Of a stretch of DNA of 7,140 nucleotides, positions 1 to 5,272 are shown one piece after another; the stretch's first letter is position 1, and each line of letters starts with the position of its first letter. This DNA comes from an uncultured Bdellovibrionales bacterium. GTDB taxonomy: Bacteria > Bdellovibrionota > Bdellovibrionia > Bdellovibrionales > UBA1609. The stretch spans positions 1 through 7,140 of the forward strand of contig CALJPJ010000094.1 of the NCBI GenBank assembly GCA_937980625.1, in the 5' to 3' direction. The position numbers and the translations under genes are program-made. The notes below the pieces were generated by a model, which was not told the origin of the DNA, searched no databases, and saw only the letters and a list, made by a program, of their open reading frames with translations.

Positions 1-581
1 CTGTAAAAAGTATGGTTTGGAGATGCATCAGCCACAAGAAGTAGAGCATCTTGATACTCACTAAACGCACCAAGGTAAAACATTACTTGTTTAAGATCAT
101 TATAAAGCTCTTTTATTGCAGACTTCTCTGAGCCGCTTGTAAAGTATTTTGTTTCTCCAATTATATTCATTGGCAAAGGAGCTTTAATAGCAAAGTCAGG
201 ACAAGGGGCATAGGCTGTTAAATTTTTATTGCTATTTTTAAACCATGCTTGTGGCGGTTCTTTTGCGATTGCTTGACCTTTAGTAAAAAAATATTTTTTA
301 CCCTTTGATGGAGTAAACCCAAAGCCTTCAATCTTGTCATATCCTTCAGTCCCTAATCCTTGTATAATTTGCTCATCTGTGAGGTTTAGCTGGCTTTTAA
401 CTTCTATATTAAAAAATTTTAATATAGCTGGACACAAAATTTCTCTAGTAAAAATTTCTTCACGGCTTTTTGTGCCAGCAGTAGAGGTTCCTGAAATTAC
501 ATAATCCTCAATATAGGGTAATGTACTTTCCACTTCAATTTCATTTTGTAAATATTTACATAACTGTTTAATGATATTCAT
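1..581 (-). CDS. PD-(D/E)xK nuclease-like protein, 3' end outside the window
   Basis: The frame is open from an ATG at 581 to the left edge: 193 codons plus two bases, so the C-terminus is missing. An AAGGG site lies about five bases upstream of the ATG. Residues P128-D129 are followed thirteen residues later by E143-T144-K145, inside a hydrophobic strand (NIIGETKYF); this is the spacing and setting of a PD-(D/E)xK nuclease active site. The acidic helix around residues 41-48 precedes it, as in many restriction-type enzymes, and a second strand (LLLVAD, about 180-185) follows. It probably cuts DNA, perhaps as a restriction or defence enzyme. I do not recognise the exact family, and no methyltransferase is in view. 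It lies 155 bp downstream of an HNH nuclease gene in the same direction, which suggests a shared defence or mobile-element role. A housekeeping repair nuclease cannot be excluded. Confidence 0.75.
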   Translation of the reverse strand, partial: MNIIKQLCKYLQNEIEVESTLPYIEDYVISGTSTAGTKSREEIFTREILCPAILKFFNIEVKSQLNLTDEQIIQGLGTEGYDKIEGFGFTPSKGKKYFFTKGQAIAKEPPQAWFKNSNKNLTAYAPCPDFAIKAPLPMNIIGETKYFTSGSEKSAIKELYNDLKQVMFYLGAFSEYQDALLLVADASPNHTFY

Positions 582-701
582 AGAACCCTTTAGTTTATAT
601 TTTTGAAAGATATTGTTGTATGTTAATTATAAGTCCTTAGTAAGTTAGTTGTTTCTAGCTTTCTATCGGAAAAATATAATTAAGTTCTAGTTCAAGGAAG
701 T

Positions 702-718
702 CTCACTGGTAGAGTGAG
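702..718. repeat. Short perfect stem-loop between the two nuclease genes
   Basis: CTCACT (702-707) and AGTGAG (713-718) are exactly complementary around a five-base loop. The hairpin lies just after the HNH stop codon on the minus strand. It has no clean U-run on that side, so it is at best a weak terminator or an mRNA processing or stability element between the two genes. The rest of 582-736 is featureless AT-rich DNA. Confidence 0.35.
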
Positions 719-736
719 TTTGTCTCCTAATTTTTG

Positions 737-1384
737 TTAAAACTTTGAACAGAAAATTTTACCTTTCTCAGAAAGAATAAAAACTAAAGTATCTTCGGCA
801 GGTAAGCTAGGTCCTAATGTTAAATTTCCATCACCAAAAGCTCCTTTTTGCTTTATAACAGTAACTAATTCATTTTTGATTAGATTTCTAAACAAGTAGC
901 TTTGTCGTTGGGGAACTGAAAAACTTCTGGCCTCAAGAGTTTTTCCGTTGCTGGCATTAGTAAATTTCTCTAATTTTACCCAAGTAAAGTTATCATCTTT
1001 ATAGATTGACATTAAGCAATCGATTTCAAGTTTTGAATAATTTCCACTTGCTACTATCCAGTGTTTTTTTAAGGATTTCAATTTTGTTTGTGAAGCTTCT
1101 TTATCTGGGTGTTTATCATATTTAGTATGACAAGTTGGACATAGAGTAATTAAATTTTCATAAGAGTTATCTTTAGTTTCACTATATGATTCAATATGAG
1201 CTTTTTCATCAAATGAGTAAAAAGAATTATCAGTAAGAAACTCGATACTTTGTAAGCAAGATGCACAACGAAATTGGGTTTCTTGTAGTAACTGTTTTTT
1301 TATATTAGCTGGTATATATCTGCTCAATATGTTCCATACCTTTTTGAAGAACTTGTTATTAAGGGCTTTATGCTTTTGTATCAA
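737..1384 (-). CDS. HNH endonuclease with C-terminal winged-helix-like region
   Basis: This 215-residue protein carries a complete HNH (beta-beta-alpha metal) nuclease motif. C40-x2-C43 and C82-x2-C85 are the structural zinc ligands. H63 in AHIE, N77 in ENL and H86 after the second cysteine pair are the H-N-H residues. The N-terminus (1-35) is basic and helical. Residues 115-215 look like a winged-helix domain: helices at about 118-130 and 160-175, then short strands with a Gly-rich turn and a closing SEKGKIF strand, which may bind DNA or a partner. The start is the TTG at 1382-1384, because an in-frame stop lies four codons upstream and no Met precedes the HNH domain; the ribosome site is weak (AAAAGA). 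It probably acts as a DNA nuclease in defence, with the PD-(D/E)xK gene downstream as a possible partner. The exact system is not recognised. Confidence 0.85.
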   Translation of the reverse strand: MIQKHKALNNKFFKKVWNILSRYIPANIKKQLLQETQFRCASCLQSIEFLTDNSFYSFDEKAHIESYSETKDNSYENLITLCPTCHTKYDKHPDKEASQTKLKSLKKHWIVASGNYSKLEIDCLMSIYKDDNFTWVKLEKFTNASNGKTLEARSFSVPQRQSYLFRNLIKNELVTVIKQKGAFGDGNLTLGPSLPAEDTLVFILSEKGKIFCSKF

Positions 1385-1435
1385 AATCTTTTGTTATATT
1401 TAAATAAATAATTAAAGTTTACAGACTAAAGTCCG

Positions 1436-1463
1436 ATATATTCATATCTATAGAAGAATATAT
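1436..1463. promoter_or_regulatory. Perfect 8-bp inverted repeat in a divergent promoter region, candidate operator
   Basis: ATATATTC (1436-1443) is matched by its exact complement GAATATAT (1456-1463) across 12 bp. It sits in the 180-bp gap between the divergent HNH gene and the 91-residue gene. A smaller palindrome, GACTAAAGTC, lies just to its left (1423-1432). The spacing suits a dimeric repressor covering both promoters. In DNA this AT-rich, short palindromes are common, so the call is tentative. No strong -35/-10 pair could be placed in this gap. Confidence 0.35.
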
Positions 1464-1564
1464 GCTAAAAAAATTAATAAATAATCATAGGTAGGATTGA
1501 TATGCGAAGTTTAAGAAGTGTATCTCTATAACTGTAGTAAAACCCTAAAATTGAGAGGTTAATA

Positions 1565-1840
1565 ATGCAATGGGTAAGAAATGCTGACAAGTATAATAAA
1601 ATGATCAGTGGAGAGTTTAAGGTGGCTGCAATGAGTGAAGTGCTTGCTGAAATTTTATGTTCTTTTGGGAATGCAGAATATGTACATAGTGTTCTTACAA
1701 AGACGTTATTAGAATATTTTTTTGAAAATAGGAAAAAAGCAGCTGAAATCGATAAAGGGGTGAAGCTATTTTATACAACAGGCAAACCTTATAGGAGTGG
1801 GGATCATTATAATGTTCCATTTTCACTATTTCATGAATAA
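1565..1840 (+). CDS. Hypothetical 91-residue cytoplasmic protein
   Basis: The start is well supported: ATG at 1565 follows GAGAGG with eight bases between. The protein has no signal peptide, no membrane segment and only one cysteine. It is predicted to be mostly helical from residue 15 to 65, with a hydrophobic stretch (SEVLAEILCSFG) suitable for packing or dimerisation, then a short strand-rich tail ending in a cluster of aromatic residues (VPFSLFHE). I do not recognise the family. It stands alone: it diverges from the HNH gene and is separated by 100 bp from the exported-protein gene downstream. A role as a small partner of the neighbouring nucleases is possible, but nothing in the sequence shows it. 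Confidence 0.7.
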   Translation: MQWVRNADKYNKMISGEFKVAAMSEVLAEILCSFGNAEYVHSVLTKTLLEYFFENRKKAAEIDKGVKLFYTTGKPYRSGDHYNVPFSLFHE

Positions 1841-1940
1841 AATTTAAAAAATAAATGACTTTAAATTATTAAATTTTCTTACGGGGCTTATAGCGCTCCT
1901 AAATATTGTATATTAATGTGCAAATTCTAACGAGTGACCA

Positions 1941-2861
1941 GTGTTTTGTGTAAGTTATAAAAATATTTTAACAAAGGGTATCAGAATTAAAATTTTAGTA
2001 GCTTTAACTATAATTATATTTTCATCTAATTTGTTTGCTAGTGGTAATTGTAATTTTTATCTTAAAGAGGAGATGAGGAGGCATTGTGTTGAGAAAAAGA
2101 GAGACTCCTCAGATTACTATTCAAATTATGGGTATTTCTACTGCAGAAAGTTTAATTCTCTATTAAGTGAAACTAAAAATAATAAATTAACTAATTTTAT
2201 TAATATAACTAGGCCTTGTCTTCAAAAAGCTTTAAATAATGAGGAAATAAAGAAACGAAGTTGTCAGTATTCAGAATCTCATGCATTTAAATCTCACCCG
2301 AAATGCTATATTGAGGGAGGTTACTGTAAGCTTGATAAGCAAGAACGGCTTAAAGTTATGTCATTAGTAGCTGGTATGAATTTAATTTATAAAATTGAAG
2401 AGTCACTTCTTCAATATATGGCGGTCCAAAAAGGCTGCTATAATAATAATGAACACGTTGGCATTTTAGAGTCTTTTAAAATTATTTATGAAGATTTAAA
2501 GAATATTAATAATATTGGTAAAGAAAAAATAATAAAGATATTTTTCTCCACACCAAAAACAGTTGAATCGACAGTAATTTTTTTCCAGAAAGCTGTATCT
2601 ATTCTTAAATATGGAAGTTCAACAGAAACTACTAATGCTCTGGCATCTCAATACTTAAAATTAAAATACAATAAGACAATTAGTACACAAACAGAAGAAT
2701 GTTTCAAGACTCTTATGGAAGATTGTTTTAAGCAGCAAATTATCACCTCCGGGGGAGGTGAAGAGTTTAGTGGTGTCAGTGACTTAGCTCTTGCTATAAG
2801 GCGAAAACCTTTGGACATTAATCAAAAGCTTGAAAAAATATCTAACCTGAAAGAAAAATAA
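1941..2861 (+). CDS. Cysteine-rich exported (periplasmic) protein of unknown function
   Basis: The coordinates use a GTG start, giving 306 residues. Residues 16-33 read as a clean Sec signal peptide: Lys at position 17, a hydrophobic core (LVALTIIIF) and a likely signal peptidase I cut after LFA (residue 33). The mature part holds ten cysteines, at about 37, 49, 68, 93, 108, 122, 129, 166, 254 and 262. An even number spread along an exported protein suggests several disulfides, made in the periplasm by a DsbA/DsbB-type system. The middle (135-225) is helical, and a Gly-rich turn (270-273) precedes a charged tail. The start is doubtful: the GTG has no ribosome site, while AAAGGG (1973-1978) lies seven bases before an in-frame ATT at 1986, which would begin exactly at the signal peptide (291 residues). 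The family is not recognised. Its build resembles the predicted lipoprotein at 5618-6682: exported, Cys-rich, Lys/Asn-rich. Confidence 0.8.
   Translation: MFCVSYKNILTKGIRIKILVALTIIIFSSNLFASGNCNFYLKEEMRRHCVEKKRDSSDYYSNYGYFYCRKFNSLLSETKNNKLTNFINITRPCLQKALNNEEIKKRSCQYSESHAFKSHPKCYIEGGYCKLDKQERLKVMSLVAGMNLIYKIEESLLQYMAVQKGCYNNNEHVGILESFKIIYEDLKNINNIGKEKIIKIFFSTPKTVESTVIFFQKAVSILKYGSSTETTNALASQYLKLKYNKTISTQTEECFKTLMEDCFKQQIITSGGGEEFSGVSDLALAIRRKPLDINQKLEKISNLKEK
1973..1988 (+). promoter_or_regulatory. Ribosome binding site aimed at an ATT start codon
   Basis: AAAGGG at 1973-1978 is separated by seven bases from ATT at 1986-1988, codon 16 of the frame opened by the GTG at 1941. Starting here gives a textbook signal peptide (I/M-K-I-L-V-A-L). 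No comparable site precedes the GTG. Either ATT is used as a rare initiation codon, which would limit expression, or an ancestral ATG has mutated. Confidence 0.5.
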
Positions 2862-2912
2862 AGAATCTTCTTTTTATTGACATATTTTTAGTTCTAATAA
2901 ACTAGACTATAT

Positions 2913-3332
2913 TTAATTAAATAATTTCATCACAGCAGATAGCTTAGGAATATTTTTATCACTATTAGATAAGTGCTGATGAAGAGCTTTAGCTGTATCT
3001 TTTGTCGCTCTTTTAATTTTACCTTGCTGCTGTAAAGTATCTGAAAAATTTCTAGTTATTGTAATAGGAGATACCCCAACAAAATCAGCAAGAGTTTTAA
3101 CAGGGATAGTATCTTTGTTTTTTAATGCTGTTTTAGCTTCTATAAATTCAACGGCAGTAACCATAGAGCTTTTAATATTCATTTTATTCCCTGATGATTG
3201 AGTGACTTCGACCCAATCACTTGCCTTGCTAGTTAAGGCAGTTTGTAGTTTTTTTAGCGAGGCTTGACCTAAAAAGAGTGAAATATAATCAGCACCATAA
3301 TATAATTTAATTTGTTGATGTGTCTTGCTCAT
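2913..3332 (-). CDS. Small helix-turn-helix protein directly behind the recombinase
   Basis: This 139-residue basic protein begins at an ATG with AAAGGA five to six bases upstream; that site starts inside the recombinase stop codon. The spacing of nine bases makes co-translation with the recombinase likely. Residues 1-65 look strand-rich (IKLYYG, DWVEVT, KMNIK, VTAVEFIE), a small beta domain of unknown type. Residues about 75-108 form a helix-turn-helix (VKTLADFVGVSPITITRNF), with a conserved-looking Gly-Val turn and a Ser/Thr/Arg recognition helix. The tail is Lys-rich. By position it may be a recombination directionality factor, a transcriptional regulator of the module or an accessory DNA-bender; these are inferences. 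It ends 51 bp from the convergent exported-protein gene. Confidence 0.8.
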   Translation of the reverse strand: MSKTHQQIKLYYGADYISLFLGQASLKKLQTALTSKASDWVEVTQSSGNKMNIKSSMVTAVEFIEAKTALKNKDTIPVKTLADFVGVSPITITRNFSDTLQQQGKIKRATKDTAKALHQHLSNSDKNIPKLSAVMKLFN

Positions 3333-3341
3333 GTAAATCCT

Positions 3342-3632
3342 TTAAAGTTTAAGTGATATTTTTTCAGCAGTTCGTTGGGTTATTTTATCCATGCGAGCTA
3401 TATATTTAATTGTTACATCAGGGCTGGAGTGGTTAAGGTGTTTTTGAATTTCAATTAATCCAGCTCCACTTTCCATTAGTAATGTAGCGGAAGTGGCCCT
3501 GAGTGAATGAGCGGATAAGCCTTTGCGTTTTAATTTAGCGGATATTAAGTATCCATCAATTCGTCGCCTTAGCGCACGGTCAGTTATTTGTGTTTCAGTA
3601 AATTGAGTTGATTTAAATACGGGCTGGTTCAT
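3342..3632 (-). CDS. Recombinase part 3: HxxR-H-Tyr half of the catalytic domain
   Basis: These 96 residues carry H42-x2-R45, H68 and the nucleophile Y77 of a tyrosine recombinase; the C-terminal tail (MDKITQRTAEKISLKL) is of ordinary length. The ATG overlaps the stop of part 2 as ATGA and has its own AAGG site (3640-3643) seven bases upstream. It can therefore be made as a separate polypeptide by termination-reinitiation. A recombinase split between the beta-hairpin and the HxxR helix would need the two pieces to assemble non-covalently. Alternatively, one lost base has split a formerly single gene. Confidence 0.75.
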   Translation of the reverse strand: MNQPVFKSTQFTETQITDRALRRRIDGYLISAKLKRKGLSAHSLRATSATLLMESGAGLIEIQKHLNHSSPDVTIKYIARMDKITQRTAEKISLKL

Positions 3633-4218
3633 ATTTGTGCCTTGAATGATTTGTTATTAAAATCCCATAGCAGTGAGGCTACATCATTACGAAGTTTTTT
3701 AGTTTCAAGCTTTCCACCTTTTGACCAAATATTTATAAATGTTTCACCACCCCTAGTTTCAATATCATCCCACTTTAATGAGACTACACTAGAAATTCGT
3801 AAACCGTGAACAAGCATAAGTGATACTGCTAGGCGGTCACGAAGTCCTATCCAGGTATGGCGAGGTATTTTTTTTAATAACTGTTGAGCTTCAATTTTTG
3901 TTAAAGCTTTGGGAAGCGCTCATCACTAACTTTAGGCACAGCCTTCATATTAATAGGGTTAAACTTTCGTAAACCTTGACGGGTTTCCCAATCGAAATAA
4001 AGTTTTAATCGCCTAGCTTTTAATAAAACAGTATTACCTTTAAGGGATTGTTGCCAGCAACGAATTTGTTTTGTTGCAGAGGCTTCAGTCCACTTTGCTA
4101 AGGGTTTTATATTGTGAGCGTTTTTAAGTTCAATCATTGTAGCGTATCGAGTTGTTTGGCTTGCTAAGGTGTTACAGTAACGCTCAATCCGATGTTTGGT
4201 ATTGAGCTTTTTATTCAT
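3342..4218 (-). CDS. Tyrosine recombinase/integrase, whole gene spread over three frames
   Basis: Read together, the three overlapping frames give about 290 residues, the usual length of a phage-type or XerC/D-like tyrosine recombinase. The order is an N-terminal helical core-binding domain (residues 1-100), then the catalytic domain. Every catalytic residue is present: Arg in HGLRIS, a Lys in the beta-hairpin SKGGK, H-x-x-R in HSLR, His in LNHSS and the nucleophile Tyr in IKYIAR. It should cut and join DNA through a 3'-phosphotyrosine link, moving an element or resolving dimers. The coding frame steps by -1 twice, near 3907-3913 and 3629-3632. Intact residues on both sides of each step argue against old decay; programmed frameshifting plus translational coupling, a very recent lesion, or sequencing errors remain possible. 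The gene heads an operon with the small HTH gene and diverges from a ClpX-like ATPase. Confidence 0.85.
3629..3919 (-). CDS. Recombinase part 2: start of the catalytic domain (Arg I and beta-hairpin Lys)
   Basis: This frame is open from just after a TGA (3920-3922) to the TGA at 3629-3631. It continues part 1 after a -1 shift: the joined text reads DERFPK-ALTKIEAQQLL, the normal opening of an integrase catalytic domain. It contains HGLRISSVVSLKWDDI, with the first catalytic Arg and the typical LxW-D-I strand, and SKGGKLETKKL, the beta-hairpin lysine region. The frame has an internal ATG (3815-3817) at LMLVHGLR, but this lies in the middle of a conserved helix and is not a plausible natural start. 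It can only work as part of a fusion with part 1. Confidence 0.7.
   Translation of the reverse strand, partial: ALPKALTKIEAQQLLKKIPRHTWIGLRDRLAVSLMLVHGLRISSVVSLKWDDIETRGGETFINIWSKGGKLETKKLRNDVASLLWDFNNKSFKAQI
3901..4218 (-). CDS. Recombinase part 1: core-binding domain
   Basis: Read alone, this frame gives 105 residues: the basic, helical SAM-like DNA-binding domain of a tyrosine recombinase. It has two long helices (ASQTTRYATMIELKN; EASATKQIRCWQQSL) and the typical linker helix (LKARRLKLYFDW). The start is set at ATG 4218 rather than the more distal ATG at 4311: the extra 31 residues of the longer form are Thr/Ile/Asn-rich, run through the promoter region and into the start of the divergent ATPase gene. 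There is no ribosome site, but a promoter lies so close that the mRNA would begin at about the ATG. The frame stops two codons after the C CCA AAG heptamer. Confidence 0.75.
   Translation of the reverse strand: MNKKLNTKHRIERYCNTLASQTTRYATMIELKNAHNIKPLAKWTEASATKQIRCWQQSLKGNTVLLKARRLKLYFDWETRQGLRKFNPINMKAVPKVSDERFPKL
3907..3913 (-). other. Candidate -1 ribosomal frameshift site (C CCA AAG)
   Basis: In the frame of recombinase part 1 the codons are TTC CCA AAG CTT TAA, so the last C of TTC with CCA AAG forms the X XXY YYZ heptamer CCCAAAG. A tandem slip of one base backwards moves exactly into the frame of part 2 and restores a normal integrase sequence. The stop lies two codons downstream, as in known programmed sites. 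An imperfect AGCTT/AAGCT hairpin follows but overlaps the heptamer, so a stimulatory structure is not convincing. Confidence 0.5.
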
Positions 4219-4219
4219 A

Positions 4220-4254
4220 AATAAGTATTTAAACAAAACTGTCCTAATAGTCAA
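4220..4254 (-). promoter_or_regulatory. Promoter of the recombinase operon, probably leaderless
   Basis: On the minus strand TTGACT (plus 4249-4254) is followed after 16 bases by TTAAAT (plus 4227-4232), the latter preceded by TGT as an extended -10. The expected transcription start falls at about 4219-4221, within three bases of the ATG at 4218. This explains the missing ribosome site and supports that start codon. Confidence 0.6.
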
Positions 4255-4262
4255 TGATAATG

Positions 4263-4292
4263 TTGTGTTTATGTTGTTTATTGTAATATATA
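4263..4292 (+). promoter_or_regulatory. Promoter of the ClpX-like ATPase gene, possibly leaderless
   Basis: TTGTGT (4263-4268) and TATATA (4287-4292) are 18 bases apart; overlapping variants TAATAT and TATAAC are also possible. The start of transcription would fall at about 4297-4300, at the ATG. No Shine-Dalgarno sequence precedes the ATG. The -35 lies back to back with that of the recombinase promoter, so one bound regulator could control both. Confidence 0.4.
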
Positions 4293-4298
4293 ACGTGT

Positions 4299-5198
4299 AT
4301 GAACAGGACAAAACGAAATAAAAGGATAAATTGGGCTGAGCAGTACCTCATATGTGAAAAACAGCTAAATGAGCGGTTTTTAGGTCAGCAGGAGGCTTGC
4401 GAGGCTTTAGCATCAATAATGGCTCAACAGTCAATAAGGTGCCGTCAGGAGCTTGAAAACCCAGCTCCGAGGGTTTTGCTACAAGGTGCAGTTTCCACCG
4501 GAAAAAGTAGTATGGCAATTATGGCCGCTGAAAAATTACAGTTGCCCTATACGATTGTAAATTGTGGTGCCTTAACGCCTAACGGATATAAGGGGACGGG
4601 TATTGAAGATGCCGTTGAAAACCTTATTTTAGCAGCAGGTGTTGGTGGTCAGGAAAGGGCTGAGGCTGGGTCAGTATTAATAATTGATAAATTACTATTA
4701 AGGGATGTTGAAGATTTTTTTATTGAGTCCATCCTGTATAGCTTATTGCCTATACTTGGTGGTGAAAAACTATTGATTGCCTCTGAAGGTGATTGGTCTT
4801 CATCGGGAACTATTTTTAACTTACATAATACGCTTGTCATTATGTGTGGTGTATTTGATGGAGTCCCTCAAGTTAAATGGAAAAATAATAAGGATGGAAT
4901 AAAAGCATTGCTAGATTTTGGTTTACCAACGGAGTTAGTAAGTCGAATCACGCATATTATAAACTTAAACAAAGTTAAAAAGGAGGATTTATATAAGGTA
5001 GTTGAGCGCGAAGCCCTAACGATTGCAAAAAACTATCAATCAGGTAGTGAGGAGCCTTCATTATCAAAAGCGCAAATCAAGCGAATTGGTAATGAGGTTT
5101 ACTCGCACCCACTTGGTATTCGCCATGCACGAATGCTAATTCATAAGCACATGGATCAACAATCAAGAAGTAGTGCAGTTGATGATATGTTTATGTGA
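4299..5198 (+). CDS. ClpX-like AAA+ ATPase without zinc domain, orphan type
   Basis: The 299 residues align by eye with the ATPase core of ClpX. Walker A is GAVSTGKS (63-70); a pore-1-type GYKG (97-100) matches ClpX GYVG; the Walker B strand is SVLIID (125-130); CGVFDG (183-188) matches the ClpX CGGAFAG region; an arginine-finger-like S-R216 follows FGLPTELV; and the sensor-2 motif is GIRHAR (273-278). Differences from ClpX: no N-terminal zinc-binding domain, no recognisable IGF (ClpP-docking) loop, and K131 where the catalytic Walker B Glu should be, as if the DE of DEIDK were lost. It probably threads or remodels a protein without feeding a protease, or has become a regulatory, ATP-binding-only form. 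It diverges from a tyrosine recombinase, so the recombinase complex is a natural substrate, by analogy with ClpX and MuA. The start at 4299 lacks a ribosome site but fits the promoter. Confidence 0.85.
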   Translation: MNRTKRNKRINWAEQYLICEKQLNERFLGQQEACEALASIMAQQSIRCRQELENPAPRVLLQGAVSTGKSSMAIMAAEKLQLPYTIVNCGALTPNGYKGTGIEDAVENLILAAGVGGQERAEAGSVLIIDKLLLRDVEDFFIESILYSLLPILGGEKLLIASEGDWSSSGTIFNLHNTLVIMCGVFDGVPQVKWKNNKDGIKALLDFGLPTELVSRITHIINLNKVKKEDLYKVVEREALTIAKNYQSGSEEPSLSKAQIKRIGNEVYSHPLGIRHARMLIHKHMDQQSRSSAVDDMFM

Positions 5199-5222
5199 TC
5201 GATATATCAAACAGGTGATCGA
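5195..5222. promoter_or_regulatory. Two GTGATCGA repeats exactly 20 bp apart, candidate operator of the XRE gene
   Basis: GTGATCGA occurs at 5195-5202, overlapping the ATPase stop codon, and again at 5215-5222. The 20-bp period is about two helical turns, placing both copies on the same face of the DNA, upstream of the XRE-family gene. A further pair, GATACTT, lies at 5230-5236 and 5261-5267. Autoregulation by the XRE protein is an inference. Confidence 0.4.
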
Positions 5223-5272
5223 GCAATAGGATACTTAAATACATTTATGAAAAATCATCCGATACTTTTAAT

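Noticed and set aside
1502..1531. Nine-residue leader-type ORF upstream of the 91-residue gene
   Set aside because: It has a weak TAGGA site but no attenuator structure or run of regulatory codons; such ORFs are expected by chance.
1883..1899. GGGGC/GCTCC hairpin before the exported-protein gene
   Set aside because: Only five pairs with one wobble, and no U-run; not a convincing terminator or recombination site.
2850..2885. Possible bidirectional terminator between the convergent genes at 2861 and 2913
   Set aside because: The A-rich and T-rich arms pair only imperfectly and without G/C; the stem would be too weak to call.
4219..4311. Longer N-terminus of the recombinase from an ATG at 4311
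   Set aside because: The extra 31 residues are low in complexity, run through both promoters and overlap the ATPase start; the ATG at 4218 fits the promoter and the family.
4649..4840. 63-codon minus-strand ORF inside the ATPase gene
   Set aside because: It is the antisense of well-conserved ATPase motifs, with no ribosome site or recognisable domain.
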